This document shows positions 51,901-62,460 of a stretch of DNA of 64,000 nucleotides, piece by piece. The position numbers and the translations under genes are program-made. The notes beneath the pieces were generated by a model. That model saw only the letters and a program-made list of their open reading frames with translations, was not told the DNA's origin and searched no databases. This DNA comes from Streptomyces sp. NBC_01268 (GTDB lineage: Bacteria > Actinomycetota > Actinomycetes > Streptomycetales > Streptomycetaceae), in the NCBI RefSeq assembly GCF_036240795.1, contig NZ_CP108454.1, positions 992,001 through 1,056,000 on the forward strand, in the 5' to 3' direction. Each line of letters starts with the position of its first letter. Positions within the stretch are counted from its first letter, which is position 1.

Positions 51901-54900
51901 ATCTGCGCGAGCGGGTGGTGGGCGGTGGTGCGGACCGGGTTGAGCTCCTCGACGACCCGGTCGAAGGGGAGTTCCTGGTGGGCGTAGGCGGCGAGGTCGG
52001 TGCGCCGGACGCGGTCGAGCAGTTCGGTGAAGGCGGGGTCGCCGGAGGTGTCGGTGCGCAGCACGAGGGTGTTGACGAAGAAGCCGACGAGTCCGCCGAG
52101 GATTTCGTCGTCGCGGCCGGCGGTCATGGTGGCGAGCGGCAGGTCGGTGCCCGCGCCGTGCCGGGTGAGGACGGCGGCGAGGGCGGCCTGGAGGACCATG
52201 AAGAGGGTGGCGCCGCTGTCGCGGGCGAGCTTCTCCAGGGCCTCGTGGGTGGCGGCGTCGACGGTGACGGGGGCGCGGTCGCCCCGGTGGCTCGCCTCGG
52301 CGGGCCGGGGGCGGGCGGCGGGCAGTTCGAGCGAGGCGGGGGCGCCGGCGAGGGCGGTGCGCCAGTGGTCGCGGTGGGCGTCGGCCCCGGGGCCTTCGAG
52401 GAGGTCGTGCTGCCAGAGGGTGTAGTCGGCGTACTGGACGGGCAGCGGCTCCCAGCCGGGGGCGCGGCCCTCGGCGCGGGACCGGTAGGCGCGGGCGAGG
52501 TCGGCGAGGAGCGGTCCGGTGGACCAGCCGTCGGCGGCGATGTGGTGGACGAGCAGGACGAGGACCTGCCCGGGCCCGTCGGCGCCGTCGTTCTCGGGGT
52601 CGAGGAGGGCGGCCCGCAGCGGGATCTCCTCGGCGAGGTCGAAGACGTGTCCGGCGGCCTCGGCGACGGCGTCGGCGAGGCGGTCGGCGGGAACGGTGCG
52701 CCGGTCGAGGTCGGGCCGGACGCCGGTCAGGATCTCCTGGTGGGGCTCGCCGTCGACGGCGCGGTAGCGGGTGCGGAGCACCTCGTGCCGGTCGGCCACG
52801 TCGGCGAGGGCGTCGGCGAGCACGGCGGGGTCGAGGGGCTCGGTCGGGTGCAGGACGAGCGGGATGTTGTAGGACGCGCTGGGGCCTTCGAGGGTGTCGA
52901 TGAACCAGAGCCTGCGCTGGGCGTACGAGAGGGGGACGCGGTCCGGCCGGTCGGCGCGCGGGGTGGGCCGGGGCCGGGCGGCGGCGGCCGGGGCACCGTC
53001 GGTCGCGCCGGTCCCGTCGGTGGCCGTGGCGGCGGTCGCGGCGGTGATGCGGCGGGCGAGGGCTTCAGGGGTGGGGGCGAGGAGCAGGTCGCGGACCTGG
53101 ATGTCGGCGCCGAGGCGGGCGCGGATGCGGTTGGCGAGGCGGACGCCGCTCATGGAGTGCCCGCCGATGGTGAAGAAGCCTTCGTGCGGGCCGACCTGGT
53201 CGAGCCCGAGGACCTCGGCGAACATCGCGCACAGGGTGTCGACGAGCTCGGCGTCGGCGCCCTCGCCGGTCCCGGTGGTACCGGTGGCGTCGGCGGGTGT
53301 CTCGGTGTCGCCCGCGCGGGCGCGGCGCTCGTCGAGGGCGCGGCGGTCGGCGGCGGGGACGAGGGCCTCGTCCGGTACCGCGCTGCCGGGGTCGGCGGCG
53401 GCGGTGCGCAGGGCGCGTTCGAGGGCGGTGAGGAGGAGCCGCGGCACCTGCTCGTCGGCGAAGACGTCCCGGGCGTACTCCAGGCCGAGGCGGAGTCCGG
53501 CGGGTGCCCCGTCGGCGTCGCGGGTGTCGACGCAGGCGGCGGTGAGGTCGAACTTGGTGGTGGCGGGGCCGTCCTCCTCGGCGAACCGGCCGGTGACCGG
53601 GCCGAACGGGAAGGTGCCCTGGTCGGGTCCGGTGGCGCGCAGGGTGAGCATCACCTGGAAGAGCGGGTGGACGCCGGGGTGCCGGGGCGGGTTGAGGTGT
53701 TCGACGAGCAGGTCGAAGGGGATCCGCTGGTGGGCGAAGGCGCCGAGGTCGGTGTCGCGGACGCGGTCGAGGAGCGCGGTGAAGGCGGGGTCGCCGGAGG
53801 TGTCGGTGGGCAGCACGAGGGTGTTGACGAAGAAGCCGACGAGCTCGTCGAGCGCTTCGTCGTCGCGGCCGGCGACGGGGGTGCCGAGGGCGACGGAGTC
53901 GCCCGCGCCGGTGGCGCGCAGGGCCAGTCCGAGGGCGGCCTGGAGGACCATGAGGAGGCTGGCGTCGTGCTGCTCGGCGAGGTGCACGAGGCGGGCGTGG
54001 ACGTCGGCGTCGAGGGCGGTCTCCAGCATGGCGCCCGCGTGGTCGCGGACGGCGGGCCGGGGCCGGTCGAGCGGCAGCGGGGTGACGGCGGGCTGTCCGG
54101 CGAGGGCGGCGCGCCAGTGGGCGAGGCCCTGGGCGAGGACGGAGTCCGGGTCGTCGGCGTCGCCGAGGACGTCGTGCTGCCACAGGGTGTAGTCGGCGTA
54201 CTGGACGGGCAGCGGCTCCCACGCGGGAGCCCGGCCCTCGGTGCGGGCCGTGTAGGCGTGGGCGAGGTCGGTCATCAGCGGGGTGAGGGACCAGCCGTCC
54301 CCCGCCACGTGGTGGAGCAGCACGGCGAGGGTGGCGCCGGCAGCGCCGTCCTCGGGGAGGAACAGGGCCACGCGCAGCGGCAGTTCGCGGGAGAGGTCGA
54401 AGGTCTCCGCGGTGAACCGGGCGATCAGCCCCGGGAGTTCGGCCGCGGGGGCGTCGACCGTGCGGAGCCGGACGGCAGCGGGGGCCAGGATGTGCTGGTA
54501 GGGCTCGTCCTCGGGCGCGAGGAAGACGGTGCGGAGCACCTCGTGCCGTTCGGCGAGGTCCGCGACGGCGGCGGCGAGCGCGGCCCGGTCGGGGGCCGTG
54601 TCCAGGTGCAGGACGATCGGCATGTTGTAGGCGCCGGACGGCCCGTCGAGCTGGTCGAGCAGCCACAGGCGCCGCTGGGCGTGCGAGAGCGGCACCCGGT
54701 CCTCGGCGGGCAGCGGCTCCTCGTGGACGACCGGCAGCCGGGGGTCGGTGGTCCGCAGCACCTTGCGGTTGATCTTGCCGGAGCTGGTGCGCGGCAGGGC
54801 GACGACGACGGAGACGGTGGGGACGGCCGCGGCGGGCATCCGGTCCCGTACGTGGCCGCGCAGTTCCTCGGCGCCGGTGCCGCCGTCGGTGACGACGAAG

Positions 54901-56186
54901 GCGACGAGCCGCTTGACGCCGTCGGCGTCCTGCTGGGCGACGACGGCGGCCTCGCGGACGGCGGGGTGTCCGGCGAGGACGGAGTCGACGGCGGCGGGGT
55001 CGATGCGCTGGCCGCCGATCTTCACCTCGTCGTCGAGGCGTCCGTGGTAGAGGATCTGCCGGTCCTCGCCGAGGGTGACGAGGTCGCCGGTGCGGTAGGC
55101 GCGTTCGCCGTCGAGTTCGGTGAAGCGGCGGGCGTTCAGCTCGGGCCGGTGCAGGTAGCCCCGGGTGAGGCCGCCGCCGAACAGCCACAGCTCGCCGCCG
55201 ACGATCGCGGCCCGCACGCCGGGCAGCGGGCGCCCGATCGGCACCGGCCCGGCCTCGTGCCGGGTGAGGTCGGCGACGGTGGCGACGACGGTCGTCTCGG
55301 TCGGCCCGTACGCGTTGAGCAGCCGTACCGAGTCGCCGACGAGGCCGCGCCATTGGGCGATCCGCTCGGGCAGGGCCGCCTCGCCGTAGATGATGACGGT
55401 CCGCAGGCAGTCCGGGAGGCGGACCGAACCGGTGGTGAGGACGTAGACCAGCTCGTGCCAGTACGCGGCGGGCAGGTCCAGCAGGGTGACGCCGTGCCGG
55501 GCGCAGCCGGCGAGGAGCTCGGCGACGTCGAGCATGTCGTCGGTGCGCAGGACGAGGGTGCCGCCCGCGCCGAGGGTCGCGAAGACCTCCTGGACGCTGG
55601 CGTCGAAGTGCAGCGGGCTGAACTGGAGGACGACGGAGTCGGCGTCGATGCCGTACGCGGGGGTGGCGCCGGCGATGAAGTGGGCGAGGGAGTCGTGGGC
55701 GACGACGACGCCGTTGGGGACGCCCGTGGAGCCCGACGTGTAGATGACGTAGGCGGCGCCCGCGTCGGTGCCGGGTCCGCCGAGGACCAGTTCGCCGTGG
55801 CGGGCCACCTCGGACGGGGCGGGCGCGGAGGCGCCGCAGGCGTCGTTGAGGATGGCCTCGTTGCGGGCGTCGGGCGCCTGGACGTCGAGCGGCAGGTAGG
55901 CGGCGCCGGTCGCCAGGACGGCGAGCAGGCCGACGAGGGCGTCGATGCCGCGCGGCCGGTGCAGGGCGACGAGCCGGCCGGGACCGGCCCCGTCGGCGGC
56001 GAGCAGGGCGGCCCGCGCGCGGACGGCGGCGCCGAGCTCCGCGTACGTCAGGCGTGCGTCGGCGTGGACCAGGGCGACCGCGTCGGGGCGGGTGCGCTCC
56101 TGCCGGGCGATCAGGTCGAGCACGGGCGGTGCGGGGGCGGGAGAGGCTCCGCCGTCGAGCAGGTCTTCCGTTCTGCTGGGGGCCAT
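48993..56186 (-). CDS. NRPS, domain order A-C-T-C-A-T-TE (terminal synthetase)
   Basis: A 2397-residue synthetase. A1 ~20-475 (A3 core [11 protein letters not shown] at ~147, Lys replaced by Asn; A10 SGKINRK ~467). C1 ~495-920 (HHVAGDG ~624) follows directly with no carrier domain between. T1 has IGGHS ~1002; C2 HHIAADG ~1212; A2 ~1525-2015 ([11 protein letters not shown] ~1695; SYGPTETT); T2 LGGHS ~2083; thioesterase with GWSFGG ~2225, which releases or cyclises the peptide. A1 must therefore charge carriers in trans. ATG 56186 follows GGAGG. The frame is open further upstream, but that DNA is low-complexity. Confidence 0.95.
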   Translation of the reverse strand: MAPSRTEDLLDGGASPAPAPPVLDLIARQERTRPDAVALVHADARLTYAELGAAVRARAALLAADGAGPGRLVALHRPRGIDALVGLLAVLATGAAYLPLDVQAPDARNEAILNDACGASAPAPSEVARHGELVLGGPGTDAGAAYVIYTSGSTGVPNGVVVAHDSLAHFIAGATPAYGIDADSVVLQFSPLHFDASVQEVFATLGAGGTLVLRTDDMLDVAELLAGCARHGVTLLDLPAAYWHELVYVLTTGSVRLPDCLRTVIIYGEAALPERIAQWRGLVGDSVRLLNAYGPTETTVVATVADLTRHEAGPVPIGRPLPGVRAAIVGGELWLFGGGLTRGYLHRPELNARRFTELDGERAYRTGDLVTLGEDRQILYHGRLDDEVKIGGQRIDPAAVDSVLAGHPAVREAAVVAQQDADGVKRLVAFVVTDGGTGAEELRGHVRDRMPAAAVPTVSVVVALPRTSSGKINRKVLRTTDPRLPVVHEEPLPAEDRVPLSHAQRRLWLLDQLDGPSGAYNMPIVLHLDTAPDRAALAAAVADLAERHEVLRTVFLAPEDEPYQHILAPAAVRLRTVDAPAAELPGLIARFTAETFDLSRELPLRVALFLPEDGAAGATLAVLLHHVAGDGWSLTPLMTDLAHAYTARTEGRAPAWEPLPVQYADYTLWQHDVLGDADDPDSVLAQGLAHWRAALAGQPAVTPLPLDRPRPAVRDHAGAMLETALDADVHARLVHLAEQHDASLLMVLQAALGLALRATGAGDSVALGTPVAGRDDEALDELVGFFVNTLVLPTDTSGDPAFTALLDRVRDTDLGAFAHQRIPFDLLVEHLNPPRHPGVHPLFQVMLTLRATGPDQGTFPFGPVTGRFAEEDGPATTKFDLTAACVDTRDADGAPAGLRLGLEYARDVFADEQVPRLLLTALERALRTAAADPGSAVPDEALVPAADRRALDERRARAGDTETPADATGTTGTGEGADAELVDTLCAMFAEVLGLDQVGPHEGFFTIGGHSMSGVRLANRIRARLGADIQVRDLLLAPTPEALARRITAATAATATDGTGATDGAPAAAARPRPTPRADRPDRVPLSYAQRRLWFIDTLEGPSASYNIPLVLHPTEPLDPAVLADALADVADRHEVLRTRYRAVDGEPHQEILTGVRPDLDRRTVPADRLADAVAEAAGHVFDLAEEIPLRAALLDPENDGADGPGQVLVLLVHHIAADGWSTGPLLADLARAYRSRAEGRAPGWEPLPVQYADYTLWQHDLLEGPGADAHRDHWRTALAGAPASLELPAARPRPAEASHRGDRAPVTVDAATHEALEKLARDSGATLFMVLQAALAAVLTRHGAGTDLPLATMTAGRDDEILGGLVGFFVNTLVLRTDTSGDPAFTELLDRVRRTDLAAYAHQELPFDRVVEELNPVRTTAHHPLAQIVVQLHHDYTRGVPGADTAARLFREGGPGLLTTVTTKFDLTFALDERRDADGRPAGLAGGLEYATDLFDASTAALLAAHLERTLRAAAADPGVRIGELPLLTDADRFRLVADYNDTAAVLPERGTVHGLIARRAARTPDAPALLTDDETLTYAGLDARADALAARLRAAGVRRGDTVGVLLGRGVPLIVTALAALKTGAAYLPLDPRLPEARIRLMLEDAGARLVATDGAHTPPEGTPVLRVDAAGGAGTAETADPAEAVASEDDLMYVMFTSGSTGRPKGVGVTHRNVVELAADRDLSLGPDRRMLVHSATGFDASVFEIWAPLLGGGSLVLLTGDGTDLDETARAVRRHGVTTAYFTVGLFHVMADEGLDTLRLLREVWTGGDVASPAAVQRVLTHCPDTVLVHSYGPTETTFASHNQWFTTKPGEGRALSGAGLHLGRPMDNTRSHVLDEHLRPVPPGVPGELYVAGGHVARGYVGRAGLTAERFVPDPFEGDGSRMYRTGDRVLWTPDGELRFLGRADGQIKLRGVRIEPGEVERVLAAHPAVGQALAVVREDRPGDKSLVGYAVPRAGDAVTEAELLAEARAQLPEHLVPSAVVVLDALPLTVNGKPDRAALPAPHRPAADPGGRAPRNAREEVLCALFAEILDVPEVGIDDNFFTLGGHSLLGVRLVNRMRGVLGVERTVRDLFRSPTPAGLLGSHEDSGTEGGDASALGVLLPLSTRGTRRPLFCVHPGTGVGWAYAGLARHLGDDQPLYALQARSLSDPGHRPGSVEEMADAYLERIRGIQPWGPYRLLGWSFGGLVAHAVAVRLREAGERVELLALMDVHQTGPGSVSVLAPEERAAAEPPADLAEAMERIRREDPVLAGFTASELRAVLRASETHAGLMARHVPGVADTDLLFFTARRPAEPEGALAATWIPFTEGIIENHTIEYGHLQMAEPEPLAHIGNILAEKLSALQKKEMRTQS

Positions 56187-56734
56187 GCTGGCTTCCTCCG
56201 GTGACTGGGGCCGAGAGACCGGGGCGAACGGTTCCTCTCGCCTCCGTGCCGTCCACGCTAGGTGCGCGCCCGGCGCTCCCGGGGCAGTAGACGCGGCAGC
56301 TCCGGGCGGCAGAAGTGCCGCCCGGAGCTGCCGGTGCGCGGGGATGCCACGGGGTGGTGGACCCCGGTGTCGCCGGACCTCGTGGGGCCGGGACGGGTGG
56401 GTGGCCTGGTGGGGCCGGGGAGGTGGGACGACGGGCGGCCTCGTGGGCCGGGGGCGGGTGGGTGGGCCCGGTGCGGCCCGGGAAGTGGAACGACGGGCGG
56501 CCTCGTGGGCCGGGGACGGGTGGGTGGCCTCGTGCGGCCGGGGTGGGCTGCGGGCCTCGTGGGCCCTGGGCGTGCGGCGGCGGTGGCGGTGGCGGTGGGG
56601 TGATCTGCCTGAGGGTCGGCGGCCCCACGGTGAGGGGCCTGTCGCCGGCGGCCCCGCAGTGAAGGGCCTGTCGCCGGCGGCCCCGTGGGGTCTGCCCGGG
56701 GCCGGCGGCTCTGTGGTGATCGGTCTGCGCGGGA
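56187..56734. other. 548-bp repeat-rich gap between NRPS genes
   Basis: No gene is supported here. On the minus strand the DNA is extremely GC-rich. At ~56370-56560 it has imperfect repeats of GACGGGCGGCCTCGTGGGCC with GGGTGGGTGG spacers, and at 56602-56688 nearly three copies of a 29-base unit (GGGCCTGTCGCCGGCGGCCC). A gap this long and repetitive is unusual inside an NRPS operon and could mark an excision or recombination site. Confidence 0.7.
56617..56688. repeat. 29-bp tandem repeat
   Basis: Two full units beginning TGAGGGGCCT (56631) and TGAAGGGCCT (56660) share 27 of 29 bases, preceded by a partial copy (CGGCGGCCCCAC). They lie just downstream of the stop of the A-less NRPS gene. Confidence 0.8.
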
Positions 56735-59700
56735 TCAGCGCCCCTGGCGGCTGCCCGCTCGGGTGCGGCGCTTGAGGGCCGGGGCGGGCGGGGCGGGGCG
56801 GGACGGGGTCGGCACGGGGGACTTCGGGGACGTGGGGTTCTTCGGGTCCGGGCGGGACGGGGCCTGGTCGGTCGCGGCGGTGGCGAGGCGGCGGGCGAGG
56901 GAGGCGGCCGTGGGGTTGCGGAAGACGTCCCTGAGGGTGAGGTCCTGGCCGAACTCGCCGCGGATGCGGTTGAGGAGCCGGACCGCGAGCAGCGAGTGCC
57001 CGCCGTTCTTGAAGAAGTTGTCGTGGCTGCCGAGGGGCCGTCCGCCGAGCACGTCCCGGAAGAGCCCGAGCAGCCGCTCCTCCCGCTCCTCGGCGAAGGC
57101 GTCCGCGCCGGGGGCCGCGGTCTGGTGCTCGGAGAGCGGGTCGCCGGTGAACTCGATCCGGGCCGGTGCGAGGTACTCGGGCAGCCGCTCCGCGGCCCAG
57201 TCGAGCAGCTCCTCCGTGGTGGCGTGCGCACCGGAGGCCCGGGTGACGGCGGCGTGCAGGCGGGCGTCGCGGACCTCCACGACGGCGCCGGTCACGGCCG
57301 GGTGGCCGAGGAGGACCTCCTCCACGCGGCCGGGCTCGACCGGGTATCCGGCGACGGTGAGGGTGGCGACCGCACGCAGGGAGCCGTCGGCGGTGGCGTA
57401 CGCCCGGCGGCCGGTGGCGCGCAGGCCCCCGCCGGGGTTCGGCTCGTACACCTCGCCCGGCACCCGTACCGGCGCGCGGCGGCCGTGCTCGTCGAGGACC
57501 GTCCCGGCACCGAGCGGCGTGGGCGTGGCGGTCTCCGGCGTGGCGTACTCCGGCGCGGAGAGGGCGAGTCCGGGGTCGGCGGCGAAGGCGTCGAGCGTCT
57601 CGACGAGGCGCCGGGCGAGGAGCCGGGCGGTCTCCCCGTCGTACAGGGCGGTGGCGTACTCCAGGGCGCCGGCGAGTCCGGCGGGCGTGCCGTCGGCGTC
57701 GGCGCGCTCGGTCAGCGCGAAGGTGAGGTCGCTCTTGGCGCCGGTGCTCCGGAAGCCGACCGCTTCGCCGTCCAGCGCGGACGGGCGGGACGCGCCCGGG
57801 CCGGCCGGGGTGGCGGCGGCGTGGACCTGGAGCATGACCTGCACCAGCGGGGCGTGCGCGGCGGAGCGCTGCGGGCTCAGGTCCTCGACGAGCCGGTCGA
57901 AGGGCAGGTCCTGGTTGCCGTAGGCGGCGAGCCCGGCTTCGCGGACCCGTCGGACCAGGTCGACGAAGGCGGGGTCGCCGGAGGTGTCGGTGCGCAGGAC
58001 CAGCGTGTTGACGAAGAAGCCGACGAGCGGGTGGAGGGCGTCGTCGGCGCGGCCGGCGACGGTGGTGCCGAGGGCGACGTCGGTCCCGGCGCCGTGGCGG
58101 GCGAGGAGCGCGGCGAGGGCGGCCTGCACGACCATGAAGAGGGTGGCGCCCTGGGCGCGGGCGCAGCGGAGCAGGGCCCGGTGGGTGGCGGCGGAGACCT
58201 CGAAGCCGGTGAGGGCGCCGGAGCCGTCGCTCTCCAGGGGGCGGGGCCGGTCGGTGGGGAGGGCGATGAGCGGGGGCATCCCGGCGAGGGCGGTGCGCCA
58301 GTGGGCGAGCTGGGCCTCGGCGAGGCCGTTCTCGCCGTCGAGGAGGTCGTGCTGCCACAGGGTGTAGTCGGTGTACTGGACGGGCAGCGGCTCCCACGTG
58401 GGGGCCCGGCCCTCGGCGCGGGCGGTGTACGCGGTGTCGAGGTCGGCGAGCAGGCAGGGCGTGGACCAGCCGTCCCCGGCGATGTGGTGGGTCAGCAGCA
58501 CCAGGGTCTGCCGCCCGTCGTCACCGGTGACGAGCGTGGCGCGGAAGGGGAGTTCGGCGGCGAGGTCGAAGACGTACCCGACGGCGCTGTCGACGGCCGA
58601 CCGCACCTCGGCGTCCCCGGTGGCCAGGATCCGGTCGAGTACGGGCCGGGCGTCGTCGAGGACGAGCTGGTACGGCTCGCCGTCCGCCGCCCGGTAGACG
58701 GTGCGGAGCACCTCGTGGCGCCCGGCGACGTCGGCGAGGGCGGCGGCGAACCGGGCGGGTTCGACGGGGCGCCGCAGCCGGGTGACGACGGAGATGTTGT
58801 AGGTGGCGGAGGGCCCTTCGAGCCGGTTGACGAACCACAGGCGGCGCTGGGCGTAGGAGAGCGGGATCCGGGCGGGCCGCAGGGCGGCCGGTACGGGACG
58901 CAGTGCGGGCCGGGCCGGGCCGCCGCCCTGCTCGTCGAGCCGGCGCAGCAACTGCCCCGGCGTCGGCGCGAGGAACACGTCCTTGATGGCCGCCTGGAGC
59001 CCGAGGGCACCGCGGATCCGGTTCGTCAGCTTCCCCGCCAGCAGCGAATGCCCGCCCAACTTGAAGAAGTTGTCCCCCTCCAGTACCTCGTCGCGTCCCA
59101 GCACCTCGGCGAACAGACCGCGCAGGATCTCCACCCGCGGGTCGACGGTCGCCGTACCGGGACCGCTCCCCCGCTGCCGGTCGCCCCCCGGGGCGGCGGC
59201 GGCCGTCCGGGCGAGGGACTCGTGGCGGGCGTCGAGGGCCTTGCGTTCCTCGTCGGTCGTCCACGGCACCGCGCTCAGCGGCGTGTCGCCGTCCTCCCCG
59301 GCGAGGGCGGCGAGAGCGCGGCGGAAGAGCCCGAGCAGGAGCCGCGCGGTGGTCTCGTCGTACAGGTCGGTGGCGTACTGGAGCACGAGGAGCAGCGGTC
59401 CGGCCTCGCCTTCGGCGCCCTGGGTGCCGGCGCAGTGGAAGGCGAGGTCGAACTTGGCGCTGCCGAGGTCGGTGGCGTCGAGCGTGCCGGGGATCCCGCC
59501 GAGGGCGACCGTGCTGTCGCCGTCGGCGTCCTGGGCGCTGACCATGACCTGGAAGAAGGGGTGGCGGGCCAGGGAGCGCTCGGGGTTGAGGTCCTCGACG
59601 AGGAGGTCGAAGGGCAGGTCGTCGTGGGCGAACGCGGCGAGGTCGGCGTCCCGGACCCGACGGACCACCTCGGCGAGGGTGGGGTCGCCGGACAGGTCGG

Positions 59701-62380
59701 TGCGCAGGGCGAGGGTGTTGACGAAGAAGCCGACGAGGTCGTGGAGCGCCTCCTCCGACCGTCCGGCGACGGGCGTGCCGACGACGAGGTCGGATCCGGC
59801 TCCGGCGGCCCGCAGCGCGAGGGCCAGGGCGGCCCGGACGACCATGAAGAACGTGGCCCGCTGCTCCTTGGCGACCCCGGCCAGCGCCCGGTGGGCCGCC
59901 GCGTCGAGCTCGCCCGTGACGACGGCGCCGCGGTTGCTCGGCTCGGTGGGCCTCGCCCGGTCGGCGGGGAGCCGCGTCTCGCCGGGGATGCCGTCCAGCG
60001 CCTGCCGCCAGTGAGCCAACTGCGGCTCCTTGAGGCCGTCTTCGCCGTCGAGCAGCTCGCGCTGCCAGAGGGTGTAGTCGGTGTACTGGACCGGCAGCGG
60101 CTCCCACGCGGGGGCCCGGCCCTCGGCGCGGGCCGTGTACGCGGTGTCGAGGTCGCCGAGCAGGCCGGCGAGGGACCAGCCGTCGGTGGCGATGTGGTGC
60201 ACGGACAGCACCAGCACGACGCCTCCGGACCCCGCCTCGTCCGCCGTGTCGCCTTCCACCTCGAAGAGGCGCACGCGCAGCGGCAGTTCACGGGTGACGT
60301 CGATCGGCATCCGAGCGAACTCGGTCACCAGGGCGTCGACTTCACCCGCCGTCACGCCGACGACCTCCACCGGCACCACCGGACCCGCCACGATCTCCTG
60401 ATACGGCTCCCCGTCCACCGCCGGATACACCGTCCGCAACACCTCGTGCCGCTCCACCACGTCCCGCAACGCCGCCTCCACCACCGAGACCACCGGCCGC
60501 CCGGCCAGCCGCAGCACCACAGGCGCGTTGTACGCCGCCGAAGAACCCTCCAGGCGGTTCAGGAACCACAGCCGACGCTGGGCATAGGACAGGGGGATCC
60601 GGGCGGGCCGCAGGGCGGCCGGTACGGGACGCAGTGCGGGCCGGGCCGGGCCGCCGCCCTGCTCGTCGAGCCGGCGCAGCAACTGCCCCGGCGTCGGCGC
60701 GAGGAACACGTCCTTGATGGCCGCCTGGAGCCCGAGGGCACCGCGGATCCGGTTCGTCAGCTTCCCCGCCAGCAGCGAATGCCCGCCCAACTTGAAGAAG
60801 TTGTCCCCCTCCAGTACCTCGTCGCGTCCCAGCACCTCGGCGAACAGACCGCGCAGGATCTCCACCCGCGGGTCGACGGTCCGGGGGCCGGAGCCCTTCG
60901 CCCGGGCGCCCTCGCCGCGCAGGCGACGGGCCTCCGCCTCCGCTTCGGCCTCCTCCCTGGCCTTCGCCGCGGTGGCGGCGTCGGCCAGGGCCTGGTGGCG
61001 GCGGTCGAGACCCGTGCGCTCGTCCTCCGTCGGCAGGATGACGGCGCTCAGCCGGGTGTGCTGCGGCCGCTCGGCGAGCGTGGTGAGCGCGCGCTCGAAG
61101 AGGCCGAGGAGGAGGAGGGCGGTGGTCTCGTCGTACCGCTCGGTGGCGTACTGGAGCACGAGCGTGAGCCCGCCGGGTTCACCGGTGGCGTCGCTCCGCT
61201 CCAGGCAGTGGAAGCTGAGGTCGAACTTGGCGGTGGCCAGGTCGGCTTCCACGAGGGTGGCGGGGATGCCGCCGAGCCCCAGGTCCGTCTCCTGCCGGGT
61301 CTGGGCGCTGACCATGACCTGGAAGAAGGGGTGACGGCCGAGGGAGCGCTCGGGGTTGAGGTCCTCGACGAGGAGGTCGAAGGGCAGGTCCTCGTGGGCG
61401 AACGCGGCGAGGTCGGCGTCCCGGACCCGGCCGAGCAGTTCGGCGAGGGTGGGGTCGCCGGACAGGTCGGTGCGCAGGGCGAGCGTGTTGACGAAGAAGC
61501 CGACCAGCTCGTGCAGGTCCTCCTCGGGGCGGCCCGCGACGGCCGTACCGACGACGAGGTCGGTGCCGGCTCCGGCGGCCCGGAGCGCGAGCGCGAGGGC
61601 GGCCCGGGCGACCATGAAGAAGGAGGCCCGCTGCTCCTTCGCGACCCCGGCCAGCGCCCGGTGGGCCGCCGCGCCGAGCTCCGCCGTCACCGCGGCGCCC
61701 TCGTGGGCCGGTTCGGCGGTGCGGGGGCGGTCGGCGGGCAGCCGGGTCTCGTCGGGGATGCCGGCCAGGGCGCCGCGCCAGTGGGCGAGCTGTTCGTGCG
61801 CGGTGCTGTCGGGGTCGGCGGGGTCCCCGAGCATGTCCTGCTGCCAGAGGGCGTAGTCGGCGTACTGGACGGGCAGCGGCTCCCACGCGGGGGCCCGGCC
61901 CTCGGCGCGGGCCGTGTACGCGGTGTCGAGGTCGCCGAGCAGGCCGGCGAGGGACCAGCCGTCGGTGGCGATGTGGTGCACGGACAGCACCAGCACGACG
62001 CCTCCGGACCCCGCCTCGTCCGCCGTGTCGCCTTCCACCTCGAAGAGGCGCACGCGCAGCGGCAGTTCACGGGTGACGTCGATCGGCATCCGAGCGAACT
62101 CGGTCACCAGGGCGTCGACTTCACCCGCCGTCACGCCGACGACCTCCACCGGCACCACCGGACCCGCCACGATCTCCTGATACGGCTCCCCGTCCACCGC
62201 CGGATACACCGTCCGCAACACCTCGTGCCGCTCCACCACGTCCCGCAACGCCGCCTCCACCACCGAGACCACCGGCCGCCCGGCCAGCCGCAGCACCACA
62301 GGCGCGTTGTACGCCGCCGAAGAACCCTCCAGGCGGTTCAGGAACCACAGCCGACGCTGGGCATAGGACAGGGGGATCAC
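56735..62380 (-). CDS. Adenylation-less NRPS: C-T-C-T-C-(vestigial A)-T
   Basis: An 1881-residue synthetase with three condensation and three carrier domains but no complete A domain. C1 HHIATDG ~133; T1 [12 protein letters not shown] ~527; C2 ~726; T2 ~1104; C3 HHIAGDG ~1296; residues ~1620-1745 are a remnant of an A-domain C-terminal part ([36 protein letters not shown]) without the A1-A6 core or the A10 Lys; T3 [11 protein letters not shown] ~1788. The GTG start lies at the very beginning of the C1 core motif ([12 protein letters not shown]). T1 and T2, and the N-terminal halves of C1 and C2, are identical in DNA. Carriers must be loaded in trans. Confidence 0.93.
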   Translation of the reverse strand: MIPLSYAQRRLWFLNRLEGSSAAYNAPVVLRLAGRPVVSVVEAALRDVVERHEVLRTVYPAVDGEPYQEIVAGPVVPVEVVGVTAGEVDALVTEFARMPIDVTRELPLRVRLFEVEGDTADEAGSGGVVLVLSVHHIATDGWSLAGLLGDLDTAYTARAEGRAPAWEPLPVQYADYALWQQDMLGDPADPDSTAHEQLAHWRGALAGIPDETRLPADRPRTAEPAHEGAAVTAELGAAAHRALAGVAKEQRASFFMVARAALALALRAAGAGTDLVVGTAVAGRPEEDLHELVGFFVNTLALRTDLSGDPTLAELLGRVRDADLAAFAHEDLPFDLLVEDLNPERSLGRHPFFQVMVSAQTRQETDLGLGGIPATLVEADLATAKFDLSFHCLERSDATGEPGGLTLVLQYATERYDETTALLLLGLFERALTTLAERPQHTRLSAVILPTEDERTGLDRRHQALADAATAAKAREEAEAEAEARRLRGEGARAKGSGPRTVDPRVEILRGLFAEVLGRDEVLEGDNFFKLGGHSLLAGKLTNRIRGALGLQAAIKDVFLAPTPGQLLRRLDEQGGGPARPALRPVPAALRPARIPLSYAQRRLWFLNRLEGSSAAYNAPVVLRLAGRPVVSVVEAALRDVVERHEVLRTVYPAVDGEPYQEIVAGPVVPVEVVGVTAGEVDALVTEFARMPIDVTRELPLRVRLFEVEGDTADEAGSGGVVLVLSVHHIATDGWSLAGLLGDLDTAYTARAEGRAPAWEPLPVQYTDYTLWQRELLDGEDGLKEPQLAHWRQALDGIPGETRLPADRARPTEPSNRGAVVTGELDAAAHRALAGVAKEQRATFFMVVRAALALALRAAGAGSDLVVGTPVAGRSEEALHDLVGFFVNTLALRTDLSGDPTLAEVVRRVRDADLAAFAHDDLPFDLLVEDLNPERSLARHPFFQVMVSAQDADGDSTVALGGIPGTLDATDLGSAKFDLAFHCAGTQGAEGEAGPLLLVLQYATDLYDETTARLLLGLFRRALAALAGEDGDTPLSAVPWTTDEERKALDARHESLARTAAAAPGGDRQRGSGPGTATVDPRVEILRGLFAEVLGRDEVLEGDNFFKLGGHSLLAGKLTNRIRGALGLQAAIKDVFLAPTPGQLLRRLDEQGGGPARPALRPVPAALRPARIPLSYAQRRLWFVNRLEGPSATYNISVVTRLRRPVEPARFAAALADVAGRHEVLRTVYRAADGEPYQLVLDDARPVLDRILATGDAEVRSAVDSAVGYVFDLAAELPFRATLVTGDDGRQTLVLLTHHIAGDGWSTPCLLADLDTAYTARAEGRAPTWEPLPVQYTDYTLWQHDLLDGENGLAEAQLAHWRTALAGMPPLIALPTDRPRPLESDGSGALTGFEVSAATHRALLRCARAQGATLFMVVQAALAALLARHGAGTDVALGTTVAGRADDALHPLVGFFVNTLVLRTDTSGDPAFVDLVRRVREAGLAAYGNQDLPFDRLVEDLSPQRSAAHAPLVQVMLQVHAAATPAGPGASRPSALDGEAVGFRSTGAKSDLTFALTERADADGTPAGLAGALEYATALYDGETARLLARRLVETLDAFAADPGLALSAPEYATPETATPTPLGAGTVLDEHGRRAPVRVPGEVYEPNPGGGLRATGRRAYATADGSLRAVATLTVAGYPVEPGRVEEVLLGHPAVTGAVVEVRDARLHAAVTRASGAHATTEELLDWAAERLPEYLAPARIEFTGDPLSEHQTAAPGADAFAEEREERLLGLFRDVLGGRPLGSHDNFFKNGGHSLLAVRLLNRIRGEFGQDLTLRDVFRNPTAASLARRLATAATDQAPSRPDPKNPTSPKSPVPTPSRPAPPAPALKRRTRAGSRQGR
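58863..59150. repeat. 288-bp exact repeat R2, copy 1
   Basis: Identical base for base to 60594-60881. It encodes the T2 carrier domain and linker up to the next condensation domain ([17 protein letters not shown] ... ALRPARIP). Confidence 0.95.
60092..60599. repeat. 508-bp exact repeat R1, copy 1
   Basis: Identical base for base to 61871-62378. It encodes the N-terminal half of condensation domain C2, including HHIATDG. Its codon use (TTG, TAT, GGT, GAA, many G-ending codons) differs from flanking NRPS sequence. Confidence 0.95.
60594..60881. repeat. 288-bp exact repeat R2, copy 2
   Basis: Second copy of R2, encoding the T1 carrier domain and linker. It overlaps the edge of R1 copy 1 by 6 bases, so the two repeats abut in the C2 module. 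Confidence 0.95.
61871..62378. repeat. 508-bp exact repeat R1, copy 2
   Basis: Second copy of R1, encoding the N-terminal half of C1. Its outer edge falls 2 bases inside the GTG start codon at 62380, so the repeat edge defines the 5' end of the gene. Confidence 0.95.
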
Positions 62381-62460
62381 GGTTGCTGCTCCTCGTGGAT
62401 GGCGGAACGGGTGGGGGTGGGCCGAGTGACGGAGGGCGGGGGCGCCGGTCGGGCCGGCGG

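Noticed and set aside
48993..56186. Substrate prediction for A1 and A2 of the terminal NRPS
   Set aside because: Eye alignment gave pocket residues (roughly D-A-Q-D-I-Y-A-V-V for A1 and D-A-F-Y-W-G-S-F-A for A2) that match no code I know, and A1 has an unusual A3/A8 region, so no residue is claimed.
49059..56204. A 2381-codon open frame on the plus strand opposite the NRPS gene
   Set aside because: Composition is a mirror of the GC-rich codons of the real gene; it has no domain motifs or ribosome binding site, while the minus strand has a full set of NRPS motifs.
56187..58397. The terminal NRPS frame stays open far upstream of 56186
   Set aside because: The upstream part is Pro/Arg/His low complexity and then overlaps the coding region of the A-less NRPS in another frame; the ATG with GGAGG at 56186 is the sound start.
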